A stretch of 18,147 nt of DNA, taken from NCBI GenBank assembly GCA_002358835.1, contig DEPP01000089.1:1-18147 (forward strand), read 5' to 3'. The position numbers were made by a program, and so were the translations under genes. This stretch comes from Bacteroidales bacterium UBA3389 (GTDB lineage: Bacteria > Bacteroidota > Bacteroidia > Bacteroidales > P3). Positions 1 to 7,026 of the stretch are shown here, piece after piece; position 1 is the stretch's first letter; each line of letters opens with the position of its first letter. The notes beneath the pieces are model-generated. The model was not told the origin of the DNA. It made no database searches and worked only from the letters and a program-made list of their open reading frames with translations.

Positions 1-527
1 AGGAAAAATAAGTGTTCCGATTTGGGTTGTGCAATTTCAAAGATATTGCAACCGATAAACGATGCCAAAAACTTAACATCATCAAAGAATTCGTCCATAG
101 AATCTTTTTGATACTCGGGCAAATTAGGAGACTTTGGCGTTTGTTTATTATCACTCAACACATAAGCATTTACTTTCTTTGCCTCCGCGATAGCTTTATA
201 TTCTAAATATTGCACATCGGCTTTTGTCATATCAGCATCCTTTGAAACAAAGATAAGAGCCTTTTGCCAAAAAGTTTTCTTAGAGTCATGATCTTTTACA
301 CGTTCACGAAAATTTTCAGTCTCTCCTATATAGGCTTGCGGTTTTGTTGTTTCATCTTCTCCAAGCAAGATATAAAAAGCAGGCTTTTGCAACTTCTCTT
401 GCGTGTTGAGATAAGCAAGATTAGAACGAGGCACAACAAACATTTGACAAATCTTATTGCTAATAAAAGCATATTGAGTTCCCTTAGGATCTCCATCAAT
501 TAAATAAGTAGTTACAGTCTTGCCCAT
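1..527 (-). CDS. GIY-YIG nuclease family protein (C-terminus cut by window edge)
   Basis: Reading the minus strand from the ATG at 527 gives 175 codons without a stop to the left edge, so the gene continues outside the window. The signature of a GIY-YIG endonuclease is visible: FYILL at residues 51-55, AYIGET at 66-71 in place of the canonical GIY...YIG pair, arginines at 74 and 76 just after it, and a glutamate at about 109 (YLEYK) in the position of the metal-binding residue. Such domains cut one DNA strand per active site. The N-terminal 45 residues and the part after about 120 are not recognised; related Bacteroidetes proteins often carry a DUF4357-type tail, which would lie mostly off the window. 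The gene runs the same way as the restriction-modification operon, 88 nt downstream of its last gene, so co-transcription is possible. No convincing own promoter is seen in the gap. Role inferred: accessory nuclease of the defence island. Confidence 0.8.
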   Translation of the reverse strand, partial: MGKTVTTYLIDGDPKGTQYAFISNKICQMFVVPRSNLAYLNTQEKLQKPAFYILLGEDETTKPQAYIGETENFRERVKDHDSKKTFWQKALIFVSKDADMTKADVQYLEYKAIAEAKKVNAYVLSDNKQTPKSPNLPEYQKDSMDEFFDDVKFLASFIGCNIFEIAQPKSEHLFF

Positions 528-615
528 AATTATTTAAACTATAAATTCATTTAATTCATCTTTTATTTGATTCCAAAATATTAGTCTAATTATATATAGA
601 ATTCTAACACTTAAA

Positions 616-1335
616 TTATAGTTTTAGAATATTTTCTATAACATCGTTATTTTTGTGAATAATCTCAGAAACTTTTTCAATTGGATATTCTTCCATTGGC
701 ACATTAAGCATTAGTCTGTACATAAATATAACCTTGCTGTAAGTTTCTTCTAAAGTATCCATGTCTACTTCTGAAAATACGGAAATTGCAGAAAGCATTT
801 TTTCATTCTTATTATTAGTGCTTACATCCATACCTTTTTCAATGGCTTTATGGCTCATTGACATTATAAGCATGATATACGATTTTAGAATAAGTTCTGC
901 TGTCTCTGAGATAAGTGGCATTACACTTGTTAAAAATTCCTCAAATAGACGAATATCCTCATGTAATTTGCAAATATGCTCCCACACGTGGACAATACAC
1001 TTTTTGTCGCATATATGATTACATAAATCATCGTCACTAAAATCTACATTATTTTTACATTCATAGTTATTGTAAGATCTAAGTTGATCAATTTGTTTAT
1101 TTAAATTTGCAATAGTTTTAAGAACATCCTTCATAACTTTAATCCGTTCTTCTAAGGTCGTAGTACTTATAGCTATGTTTTTTGTCAAATTAGCTTTGTG
1201 TGTTTCCAGATCTTTATTAAATTTATTAATTATAGATTGACGCTTATAAAAAAACAAGGCTGTACATATAGCTGTTATTATTGAAGCTACTATACTAGCG
1301 ATTGAAATATAATCCTTTATATCTAATACCGACAT
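616..1335 (-). CDS. Small membrane-anchored protein with Cys/His cluster, last gene of RM operon
   Basis: I do not recognise this 239-aa protein. A hydrophobic stretch at residues 9-29 followed by KR suggests one transmembrane helix with a cytoplasmic body (inferred topology). Residues 35-90 are charged and helix-forming, probably a coiled coil. Next comes a dense cluster of Cys93, Cys105, His107, Cys109, Cys113, His116, His120, Cys122 and His125, which could hold zinc. The rest (130-239) is predicted helical, with a second moderately hydrophobic stretch around 135-163. The start is 4 nt after the hsdS stop, so it is almost certainly translated from the same transcript. Its position after M, an NDT-like protein and S suggests an accessory or effector role, perhaps membrane-acting; this is inference from context. 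No catalytic motif is visible. Confidence 0.7.
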   Translation of the reverse strand: MSVLDIKDYISIASIVASIITAICTALFFYKRQSIINKFNKDLETHKANLTKNIAISTTTLEERIKVMKDVLKTIANLNKQIDQLRSYNNYECKNNVDFSDDDLCNHICDKKCIVHVWEHICKLHEDIRLFEEFLTSVMPLISETAELILKSYIMLIMSMSHKAIEKGMDVSTNNKNEKMLSAISVFSEVDMDTLEETYSKVIFMYRLMLNVPMEEYPIEKVSEIIHKNNDVIENILKL

Positions 1336-1339
1336 ATTC

Positions 1340-2695
1340 TTATAAACTTAATCCTATTATCATTTCTTCTACTTTACGCTTTGCATCTTCCAATATTGCT
1401 TTTCCCTCTGCTTGCAATGCTTTTGCACGAGTTCGGATATTGGCAATATAATCTACTATCTCTTTTTGCTTTTTTATCGAAACAACAGGAATATTTAGCA
1501 TTTGTAAATCTGAAGCATATACATGAGGCTGTGCTGCTCCTGTTTGAGATCTATAAATACCATTTTGCTGTAATTTCAATACTTCAAATAAATATTTTGT
1601 TATAAATATGGATTCATCTTTAGAGAAGATAACACAACAATCGGTAGCATAAATTGGATAATCATGATACCAAACATAGCCAGCATAAGCACCGGAGGCA
1701 CTTACTGTTATAATATTTCCTTTATAATTGGATTTGTTATGATTATATGGGCTAGTTTGTCCACCTGCTATAACTGGTATATTGCCTTCCTCGACACCCG
1801 AACTTGATAAGGTATTCCCTTTTTCAATATGTGCAACTGAACGAAGGCTAGTATTATCATATTTAGCACTTGAAGCGTTCTTATCTAGATATAAAGAATA
1901 TATAGGATCGATTCTATTACCTTCTATTTTGCTGAATGAACTGAGGAATATACGATTTTTTAATCCATCATCAACACTCGGGATTGTTATTCCCAACTCT
2001 TTCAATAAATAGCCATCAATACTATCCAATAATTGTTGAGCCTCTACCTCTTTTGATTTCTTAGCTTTTATGGCATTGTCTATAATCGAGAAATCCAAAC
2101 CTTCTATTATTGGGATATTCTTTAATGAATGATAGTCCAACGCAGGTCTAGTTCCACCAGTAGAATGTCTTGAAGCTATCTTCTCGATTATATCGAGATT
2201 GAGATAATGAGCTAGATATTTACTTACAGCAGAATTCCCGGTTTTGATTACTACCATATGTTGATTGGTATTACCAACAAAATCCTTAGGAGCTACGGAT
2301 GCAATAGCCATACGACCTACACCTGTAATTTTAACTAATAAATCACCTTCTGACACTTGGCTACGTTTCAATAAACCATTATGTGTTTCTTCATTAATAT
2401 AGATACATTCATTTAATAAAAGTTCTCCATTCGTTTGCAAATTTTGCACTCTTAGAAATGGAATACCTGTTTGAGTATCTGAGTAGTATTTTTCAAACTC
2501 TCGTTTTGAAGGTGTTGCTCCTCCTGCAAAAGATTGAGCGTATGACCTCAATCTTTTAGTAGACAACAAACGTATCTTTTTTTCGAGCGAGGCAATAGAT
2601 GGTTTATAGAAGTCAGGTTCTAACCTACCTTCTATCTCAGACTTCTTAACGATAAAGATTTTATCCTGACTAATATGTTGTGGTACTTGGTACAT
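1340..2695 (-). CDS. hsdS: Restriction-modification DNA specificity subunit (two TRDs)
   Basis: At 451 aa this has the length of a full type I S subunit. It contains two target-recognition modules, each followed by a helical spacer: TRD1 about residues 20-200 with helices at 203-235, TRD2 about 254-403 with helices at 405-447. The repeat is visible: KSEIEGRLEPDFY (18-30) recurs as FSKIEGNRIDPIY (254-266), and TRD2 carries the typical GGQTSPYNHN / YATDCCVIF segments. An S subunit tells the methyltransferase and nuclease which bipartite DNA site to bind, one half-site per TRD. It is the third gene of a packed operon (6 nt after the DGQHR/NDT gene, 4 nt before the membrane protein). There is no second hsdS copy or invertase nearby, so no sign here of the TRD shuffling common in Bacteroidales. 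Separation of S from M by another gene is unusual. Confidence 0.9.
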   Translation of the reverse strand: MYQVPQHISQDKIFIVKKSEIEGRLEPDFYKPSIASLEKKIRLLSTKRLRSYAQSFAGGATPSKREFEKYYSDTQTGIPFLRVQNLQTNGELLLNECIYINEETHNGLLKRSQVSEGDLLVKITGVGRMAIASVAPKDFVGNTNQHMVVIKTGNSAVSKYLAHYLNLDIIEKIASRHSTGGTRPALDYHSLKNIPIIEGLDFSIIDNAIKAKKSKEVEAQQLLDSIDGYLLKELGITIPSVDDGLKNRIFLSSFSKIEGNRIDPIYSLYLDKNASSAKYDNTSLRSVAHIEKGNTLSSSGVEEGNIPVIAGGQTSPYNHNKSNYKGNIITVSASGAYAGYVWYHDYPIYATDCCVIFSKDESIFITKYLFEVLKLQQNGIYRSQTGAAQPHVYASDLQMLNIPVVSIKKQKEIVDYIANIRTRAKALQAEGKAILEDAKRKVEEMIIGLSL

Positions 2696-2701
2696 AATAA
2701 G

Positions 2702-4186
2702 CTAATCTTCAATAGGAATAGAATAATGCTTTTTTAAAATTTCTTTGATGTTTTTCTCAATAGCCTCCTCTAATGTAATATATGCATCTTTCTTAAATGT
2801 AGAGTAGAAATTCAGCTTATAATCTGATTTTGGTTCTTCGGCAGTCTCTTCTTTAAGAATTACAACATACTTATTCTTTGCTCTTGCCCAACCCATCTCA
2901 TAGGTTACATTGGGGTTATTGTTGGTTATATCACAAAAACATATATCACAATTCTCTATTCTATGGAATATATCGTTGACAATATTTATTGTAGAACCCT
3001 TATATGTCATAATCTCTCCTGGTAGAGATATATCAACTTTATATTTGCTACGTATTCTAGATATTACACGAGTATATATAGCATTTGTAGAGCGAATGAT
3101 CTCATCACTATAATATGGCATCGCAACAAAGACTTTAATCTGAGAATTCATGGCTTTCTCATATAACTCTATTATAGTTTCAGCCTGTATTTCTTCTATT
3201 CTATATATTTTAGTTGATTTTATCCACTGTATAAAAATTGGATACTTATCTCTTGATGTAGAATAATAATAAATCATTGCAGACACAATGTTGATATTAT
3301 TACATTCATTAAATTCCTCATTTTGAAGCCAATCATTATCAACCTGCTGAAATGCCGAGGCAACTATTGAAGATGATGTCTCAAACCCTCTTGCATTAAA
3401 TAGTGATATAACTTTATATATACATGTGTAAAAAGCGTTATCATATAGACTCTTAAGTGTAGGGTACATTTCTTGATCTATATGATTTAATATTTCTATT
3501 AATAAACTTGCGTTTTTTATATTGAAAATGTTTTCTAATTCAGAGTTATTAAAACGTTCTGTATTAAACAATGCTTTTAAGTTCTGCTCCTTTGTAAGAG
3601 GAACTGCATTAGAATTAATTAAATAAAATATCGCAGCTTCATAATCTTCAGACTTATTTCCCCTTACTTGGAGTAAAATAGAGAATGGCACAACAACATT
3701 TTTAACCTTTTCTTTTAAAATATCATTTTCAAAATTTAGTATAGCATCAACTGCACAAAGTCTATGATTACCATCTATTCTTGACATTTGAGTGGCATTC
3801 TCTTCAAAATCCAAAGAGATTACTTTCTGAATAGACCTTGCATCTTCATATGGTGCTAGTTTGAGATTTGCATTTTTCAATTTAACCTCACTAACTTTTA
3901 TATTGTCCCTTAGTCTAATAGACCCGCTTATATGCCTATCATTAAGATACTGCATTATATTAGTGTCATGAAACTCTAAACCTAAAAGAATTTCAGTGAA
4001 AAACTTATAGGGGTTGTCTCCATTAAGAAAATCTACAAGATTATCTACCCTTATTTTATCAGCCTTTCTTTGATAATTAGGATTAGGTTTCGAGTATTTT
4101 ACTAAATCCACTAATCGTGCATATCCTCTCAAGATATATCTACCATCAAAAATAGATTCAATTATTCCTGTAAGTCTCATAGTCAT
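2702..4186 (-). CDS. DGQHR/ParB-like domain fused to nucleoside-deoxyribosyltransferase/TIR-like domain
   Basis: The 494-aa product has two recognisable parts. Residues about 30-210 resemble the DGQHR/DndB and ParB-like superfamily: NPNYQRK at 35-41, the core SRIDGNHRL at 135-143, a strand block VVVPFSILL at 164-172, and an INSN...NLKALF stretch at 190-207. Residues about 349-447 look like a Rossmann-type nucleoside 2-deoxyribosyltransferase/TIR-like fold: IKVFVAMPY (349-357), then CDICFCDIT...NPNVTYEMGWA (413-434), with Glu430 the likely catalytic residue by analogy, and a closing strand YVVILKEE. The middle (210-345) is helical and unrecognised. Such C-terminal domains cleave N-glycosidic bonds of nucleosides or NAD, and related ones serve as abortive-infection effectors. 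The gene lies between M and S of an RM operon (5 and 6 nt gaps). Two adjacent ATGs exist (4186 and 4180); the first is kept. The domain calls are by eye and the function is inferred. Confidence 0.75.
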   Translation of the reverse strand: MTMRLTGIIESIFDGRYILRGYARLVDLVKYSKPNPNYQRKADKIRVDNLVDFLNGDNPYKFFTEILLGLEFHDTNIMQYLNDRHISGSIRLRDNIKVSEVKLKNANLKLAPYEDARSIQKVISLDFEENATQMSRIDGNHRLCAVDAILNFENDILKEKVKNVVVPFSILLQVRGNKSEDYEAAIFYLINSNAVPLTKEQNLKALFNTERFNNSELENIFNIKNASLLIEILNHIDQEMYPTLKSLYDNAFYTCIYKVISLFNARGFETSSSIVASAFQQVDNDWLQNEEFNECNNINIVSAMIYYYSTSRDKYPIFIQWIKSTKIYRIEEIQAETIIELYEKAMNSQIKVFVAMPYYSDEIIRSTNAIYTRVISRIRSKYKVDISLPGEIMTYKGSTINIVNDIFHRIENCDICFCDITNNNPNVTYEMGWARAKNKYVVILKEETAEEPKSDYKLNFYSTFKKDAYITLEEAIEKNIKEILKKHYSIPIED

Positions 4187-4191
4187 TTATT

Positions 4192-6354
4192 CTATAATGA
4201 GTTAATAAACTTTTTTAATTCTTCACCAATAATATCCAATTCATTAACAGCGGTCTTTTTGCCCGTTGCGTCATAGCCTATATTTTCGGCTATTGCCATG
4301 AAAATTGGATAATCGGTTAATTCTTTTTTCTTTGCTTGCTGATATTGATCAGTTAAAAAGCTTTTAAGTTCCTCAACCTTATCTCCATATTCTGCAAGTA
4401 AATCTGCATTCCAAGACTTATATTCTTTTGTTTGTTTTGCAGAAGTTGCAGAAATATTTTGTTTGTCTTTTATCTCTGTTACCTTTTCTTTCTGTTTTTG
4501 TTTAATTTCTTTATCCCAATTTAGACGTTGAGTTTGATAATTATTATCAGTAAGCAGTCTGCTTTCAATATTCTTCTTTGTATTTATGAGTTGATCAGAT
4601 TCTTTCTTTGTCCACTTTCTCAAAAACAAAACTGAACTTTTTACACCTGCACCATTTGCCATAAACGCAGTTTGAGGCATACTAACAACAGCAACTATAC
4701 GAAACCAATCTTCAATTTGTGTCCTTACATATTGCATACTACTATTTGTTAAAATGCCATCAGGAATAACAATAGCAAGATAACCACCTTCTTTTAGAAA
4801 TTTATAATCTTGTTCAATAAAGAGAACCTCGGTGCTTTGTCCATCACGATATTGTTCAGAAGAAGATTTTACTGCTAACCAATCTTCTTCTTTTTTACCC
4901 AATTGATATGTTTTTAAGTATGCTTGTTCTGTTTGACGTATAGTACTGCCAAATGGTGGATTTGTAATGATAAAATCAAAGGTTTCATATTTAAATCCTT
5001 GATTATTAGTCTTTGTAATTATGGTTTCATCGGAAATGAGACCATCAGAAGTTATTACATTTGTATGTCCGTCATCATGAATAATCATATTCATTTTAGC
5101 AGCACGCGAAATTTGCTCGCTTATCTCTATTCCGTAAAGATTCTTTTCTGCAAAGTCGTGCCAATACTTAAACCATCTGTCGTGCTGCCTTACATCTTTC
5201 GCATAATTTGGATATAGTTCGGTTGCCTTATTTCGTACCTTATTCAGAGCATAAAGCAAGAAACCTCCACTTCCACAAGAAGTATCAAGCACTTTTGAAT
5301 CGTGTTCAATAGGCAATACATCAACAATAAATTTTACTATTTCTCGCGGTGTAAAGTATTGACCGAAATTACCTCTAAAAAAAGAACCCATAAAAGTCTC
5401 AAAAGCACGACCTTTACTATCAAGATCGGTTTCTCCAAGATTAACACTTTCAAGATAACTTACAACAGTACGTATTTTTTCAGGCGTTAAACGAATATTA
5501 TCACGAAATACCTCTTGGTCTTTTTTACGTCCTTCTTCATACAATGCCATTATACGATTATATAGATTGTCATTTTCAATAAGGCGTCTTTTGTTTTCGT
5601 TTTTTTCTATTTCTTTAGGTACTGTTATAATTTGGAAATCATAAGGCTCACCCATTTTTCTTGGTTTGCGTTCGTCCCAAATTTTACAAAATATAAGTTT
5701 ATCTAATTCATCAAAAGCCTCTGATGGATTTAGTTGCCCACCTGCCCAAAGAGCTTCATGAGCTTGTTTAAATCTTCTTGTAAGTTCTGATTGGTCAATA
5801 ACAGAAAGATCAAAAAAACGTTGTTTCCCAGATTCTTCTGGAAGATATTGTGCATCGTAAACATATTTGTATGTAGCAATATTAGTTACTCCAAATTGAG
5901 GAATGTCTGGTAATTGATTTCTTGTGTTTGAATTTTGATCAACTTCAAAGTAATCAGACTTTATTCCCGATGTAACCCATACATATTTCAATTCTCCAGC
6001 CATAGCAAAAGCATAACTATATGCTTGTCCTATTGCTTGTTGAAATTCAGCCTCACTTACTTCTTGTTTTTTGCATTCAACAAGAATATAAGGCATTAAA
6101 CATAAATCATCTTTAAAAACAACAATATCAGCTTCTTTTGTTTCACTACCCATTGGAACTGCAACAAATAGCTTTATTCTATTAATAGGATATTTATAGT
6201 CTATTATCAAACGTAAAAACGCTTCTGCTTGCACTTTTTCTTCTGGGTTATTGTAGTTGCGATGTTTGTTTTGATATATGTATGTAATACGAGACATATC
6301 ATCATTGAAAGAAATAATGCCTTTTTCAATACCAATCTGTATATAATCTTTCAT
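4192..6354 (-). CDS. Nuclease-methyltransferase fusion: PD-(D/E)XK (HSDR_N-like) + N6-adenine DNA methylase
   Basis: This 720-aa first gene of the operon fuses two activities. Residues about 40-130 match the nuclease domain of type I HsdR N-termini: Glu44, Asp76 (KEADIVV), Glu93-x-Lys95 (LVECKK) and Gln106 form a PD-(D/E)XK site. Residues about 285-595 are a type I-like gamma N6-adenine methyltransferase: GQYFTP (331-336, motif X region), DTSCGSGGF (357-365, SAM-binding motif I), NPPF (465-468, catalytic motif IV) and SSVLFLRKW after the core. The last 110 residues are charged and helical, probably contacting the S subunit. No helicase/translocase motor is present, and no hsdR gene lies in the visible operon. 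BcgI-type type IIB enzymes have the same plan: one RM polypeptide plus a separate S subunit. A conventional HsdM with a regulatory HSDR_N domain is the alternative. Transcription probably starts near 6380. Confidence 0.88.
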   Translation of the reverse strand: MKDYIQIGIEKGIISFNDDMSRITYIYQNKHRNYNNPEEKVQAEAFLRLIIDYKYPINRIKLFVAVPMGSETKEADIVVFKDDLCLMPYILVECKKQEVSEAEFQQAIGQAYSYAFAMAGELKYVWVTSGIKSDYFEVDQNSNTRNQLPDIPQFGVTNIATYKYVYDAQYLPEESGKQRFFDLSVIDQSELTRRFKQAHEALWAGGQLNPSEAFDELDKLIFCKIWDERKPRKMGEPYDFQIITVPKEIEKNENKRRLIENDNLYNRIMALYEEGRKKDQEVFRDNIRLTPEKIRTVVSYLESVNLGETDLDSKGRAFETFMGSFFRGNFGQYFTPREIVKFIVDVLPIEHDSKVLDTSCGSGGFLLYALNKVRNKATELYPNYAKDVRQHDRWFKYWHDFAEKNLYGIEISEQISRAAKMNMIIHDDGHTNVITSDGLISDETIITKTNNQGFKYETFDFIITNPPFGSTIRQTEQAYLKTYQLGKKEEDWLAVKSSSEQYRDGQSTEVLFIEQDYKFLKEGGYLAIVIPDGILTNSSMQYVRTQIEDWFRIVAVVSMPQTAFMANGAGVKSSVLFLRKWTKKESDQLINTKKNIESRLLTDNNYQTQRLNWDKEIKQKQKEKVTEIKDKQNISATSAKQTKEYKSWNADLLAEYGDKVEELKSFLTDQYQQAKKKELTDYPIFMAIAENIGYDATGKKTAVNELDIIGEELKKFINSL

Positions 6355-6386
6355 TTGCTTACGACCTGTTTAATGAAAATATTTGA

Positions 6387-6417
6387 CAAAGTTATAAATT
6401 TTATGCAATATAGAAAA
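6387..6417 (-). promoter_or_regulatory. Probable promoter of the RM operon
   Basis: On the minus strand TAACTTTG (6394-6387) matches the Bacteroidetes -7 element TAnnTTTG. Nineteen bases upstream is CTTTT (6418-6414), an imperfect -33 element (consensus TTTG/TTG). It lies about 33 bases ahead of the ATG at 6354. The weaker -33 is the main doubt. Confidence 0.5.
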
Positions 6418-6556
6418 GATTTTTCTGGTCTAATAGTCAAATTTCATGATATTATAATACGTAACACGTGTGTTTATAAAGGGAGTATGAGTGTCTTTTC
6501 TTTCTTCTTTGAAATTTTTTGTCTAAAAGACGCATTTAATTTCTACTATTGTCCAT

Positions 6557-6604
6557 GAGACTATAAGTCTATGAGACTACGAGACAACAAGTCTACGAGA
6601 CTAC
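6557..6604. repeat. Tandem octamer array, six 8-bp units
   Basis: Six contiguous units begin at 6557, 6565, 6573, 6581, 6589 and 6597: gagactat, aagtctat, gagactac, gagacaac, aagtctac, gagactac. GAGACT-type and AAGTCT-type units are partly complementary (AGACT/AGTCT), so the array can also fold into short hairpins. It sits about 200 bases upstream of the RM operon. A phase-variable or merely slippage-prone microsatellite is possible; no function is evident. Confidence 0.85.
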
Positions 6605-6710
6605 AAAATTTGACAAAGCCTTCAAACCTGTTAAAAGCCGTTTAATGCGTTCGAATTTTAGGGAATAGATTTCAGAAATCAAGGATTAAAACCGCAAAAC
6701 CAGGCTTTTC

Positions 6711-6809
6711 AAAAATTATCATGCCTATGATAATTTTTTATCACGCCGATGATAATTTTTTCTCATGCCTATGATAATTTATTATCAGCACGATGATAAT
6801 TTTTTATCA
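6711..6809. repeat. 22-bp tandem array of palindromic units
   Basis: The word ATGATAATTT starts at 6727, 6749, 6771 and 6793, an exact 22-bp spacing, and a half-unit precedes it at 6711-6726. Each junction can form a hairpin: TTATCAT-GCCT-ATGATAA (6717-6734) is a perfect 7-bp stem with a 4-nt loop, followed by a T-run; the other junctions are imperfect versions. Within units GATAA and TTATC are also complementary. There are no spacers between units, so this is not a CRISPR array. Confidence 0.9.
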
Positions 6810-6823
6810 ACAAGGAAAAATCA

Positions 6824-6843
6824 TTTGAAAAAAGATTTTCAAA
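6824..6843. repeat. Perfect 8-bp inverted repeat
   Basis: TTTGAAAA at 6824-6831 and TTTTCAAA at 6836-6843 are exact complements separated by AAGA. It lies between the 22-bp and 21-bp arrays. It could be a regulator binding site or a small hairpin; AT-rich sequence makes chance occurrence plausible. Confidence 0.5.
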
Positions 6844-6869
6844 CTCCGTTTACAAGCTTTATCCTCATC

Positions 6870-7016
6870 AAACCAAAGACTTATCAAGGTGAATCTTCGT
6901 TTTATGGAATTGAATCTTTGGTTTAAGAGATTGATTCTTTGTTTTAGAAAATTGAATCTTGATTTCAGCGAAATAAAACAAAGAATCAGAGAATTGTTTC
7001 TTCGTTTTATTTTGTT
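6870..7016. repeat. 21-bp interspersed tandem repeat, array 1 (seven units)
   Basis: Units begin every 21 bases at 6870, 6891, 6912, 6933, 6954, 6975 and 6996. Direct units follow GAATCTTYGTTT-like sequence with an AAATT-like end, for example GATTCTTTGTTTTAGAAAATT at 6933 less one base. The units at 6870 and 6975 carry the core in inverted orientation; TAAAACAAAGAATC at 6974-6987 is the exact complement of 6933-6946, giving a 14-bp stem. The same family, with the same unit variants (CTTTG, CTTCG, CTTGA cores), recurs at 14706-14831. Confidence 0.85.
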
Positions 7017-7026
7017 GGTATTTTGA
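6904..7026 (+). other. Possible short ORF (40 codons) made of seven-residue repeats
   Basis: An ATG at 6904 opens a frame to the TGA at 7024-7026 across array 1. Because the DNA period is 21, the peptide repeats every seven residues: NLWFKRL, ILCFRKL, NLDFSEI, KQRIREL, FLRFILL. This would be a hydrophobic, basic, amphipathic peptide. No ribosome binding site is evident, the corresponding frame on the opposite strand is also stop-free, and the array at 14706-14831 keeps the same frame but has no ATG. It is therefore only a candidate, and a non-coding repeat is at least as likely. Confidence 0.2.

Noticed and set aside
264..503. A 79-codon plus-strand open frame near the left edge
   Set aside because: It is antisense to the GIY-YIG gene, whose minus-strand reading has clear family motifs and runs off the window edge.
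1340..2695. Phase-variable hsdS shufflon
   Set aside because: Only one S gene is present, with no partial TRD copies, no flanking inverted repeats seen and no invertase gene in the window.
6229..6558. A 109-codon plus-strand open frame running from inside the RM gene into the intergenic region
   Set aside because: It begins within the methylase gene on the opposite strand, crosses that operon's promoter, and its product is Phe/Ile-rich without a domain.
6711..6809. CRISPR array
   Set aside because: Units are contiguous with no spacers, are only 22 bp long, and there are no cas genes in the window.
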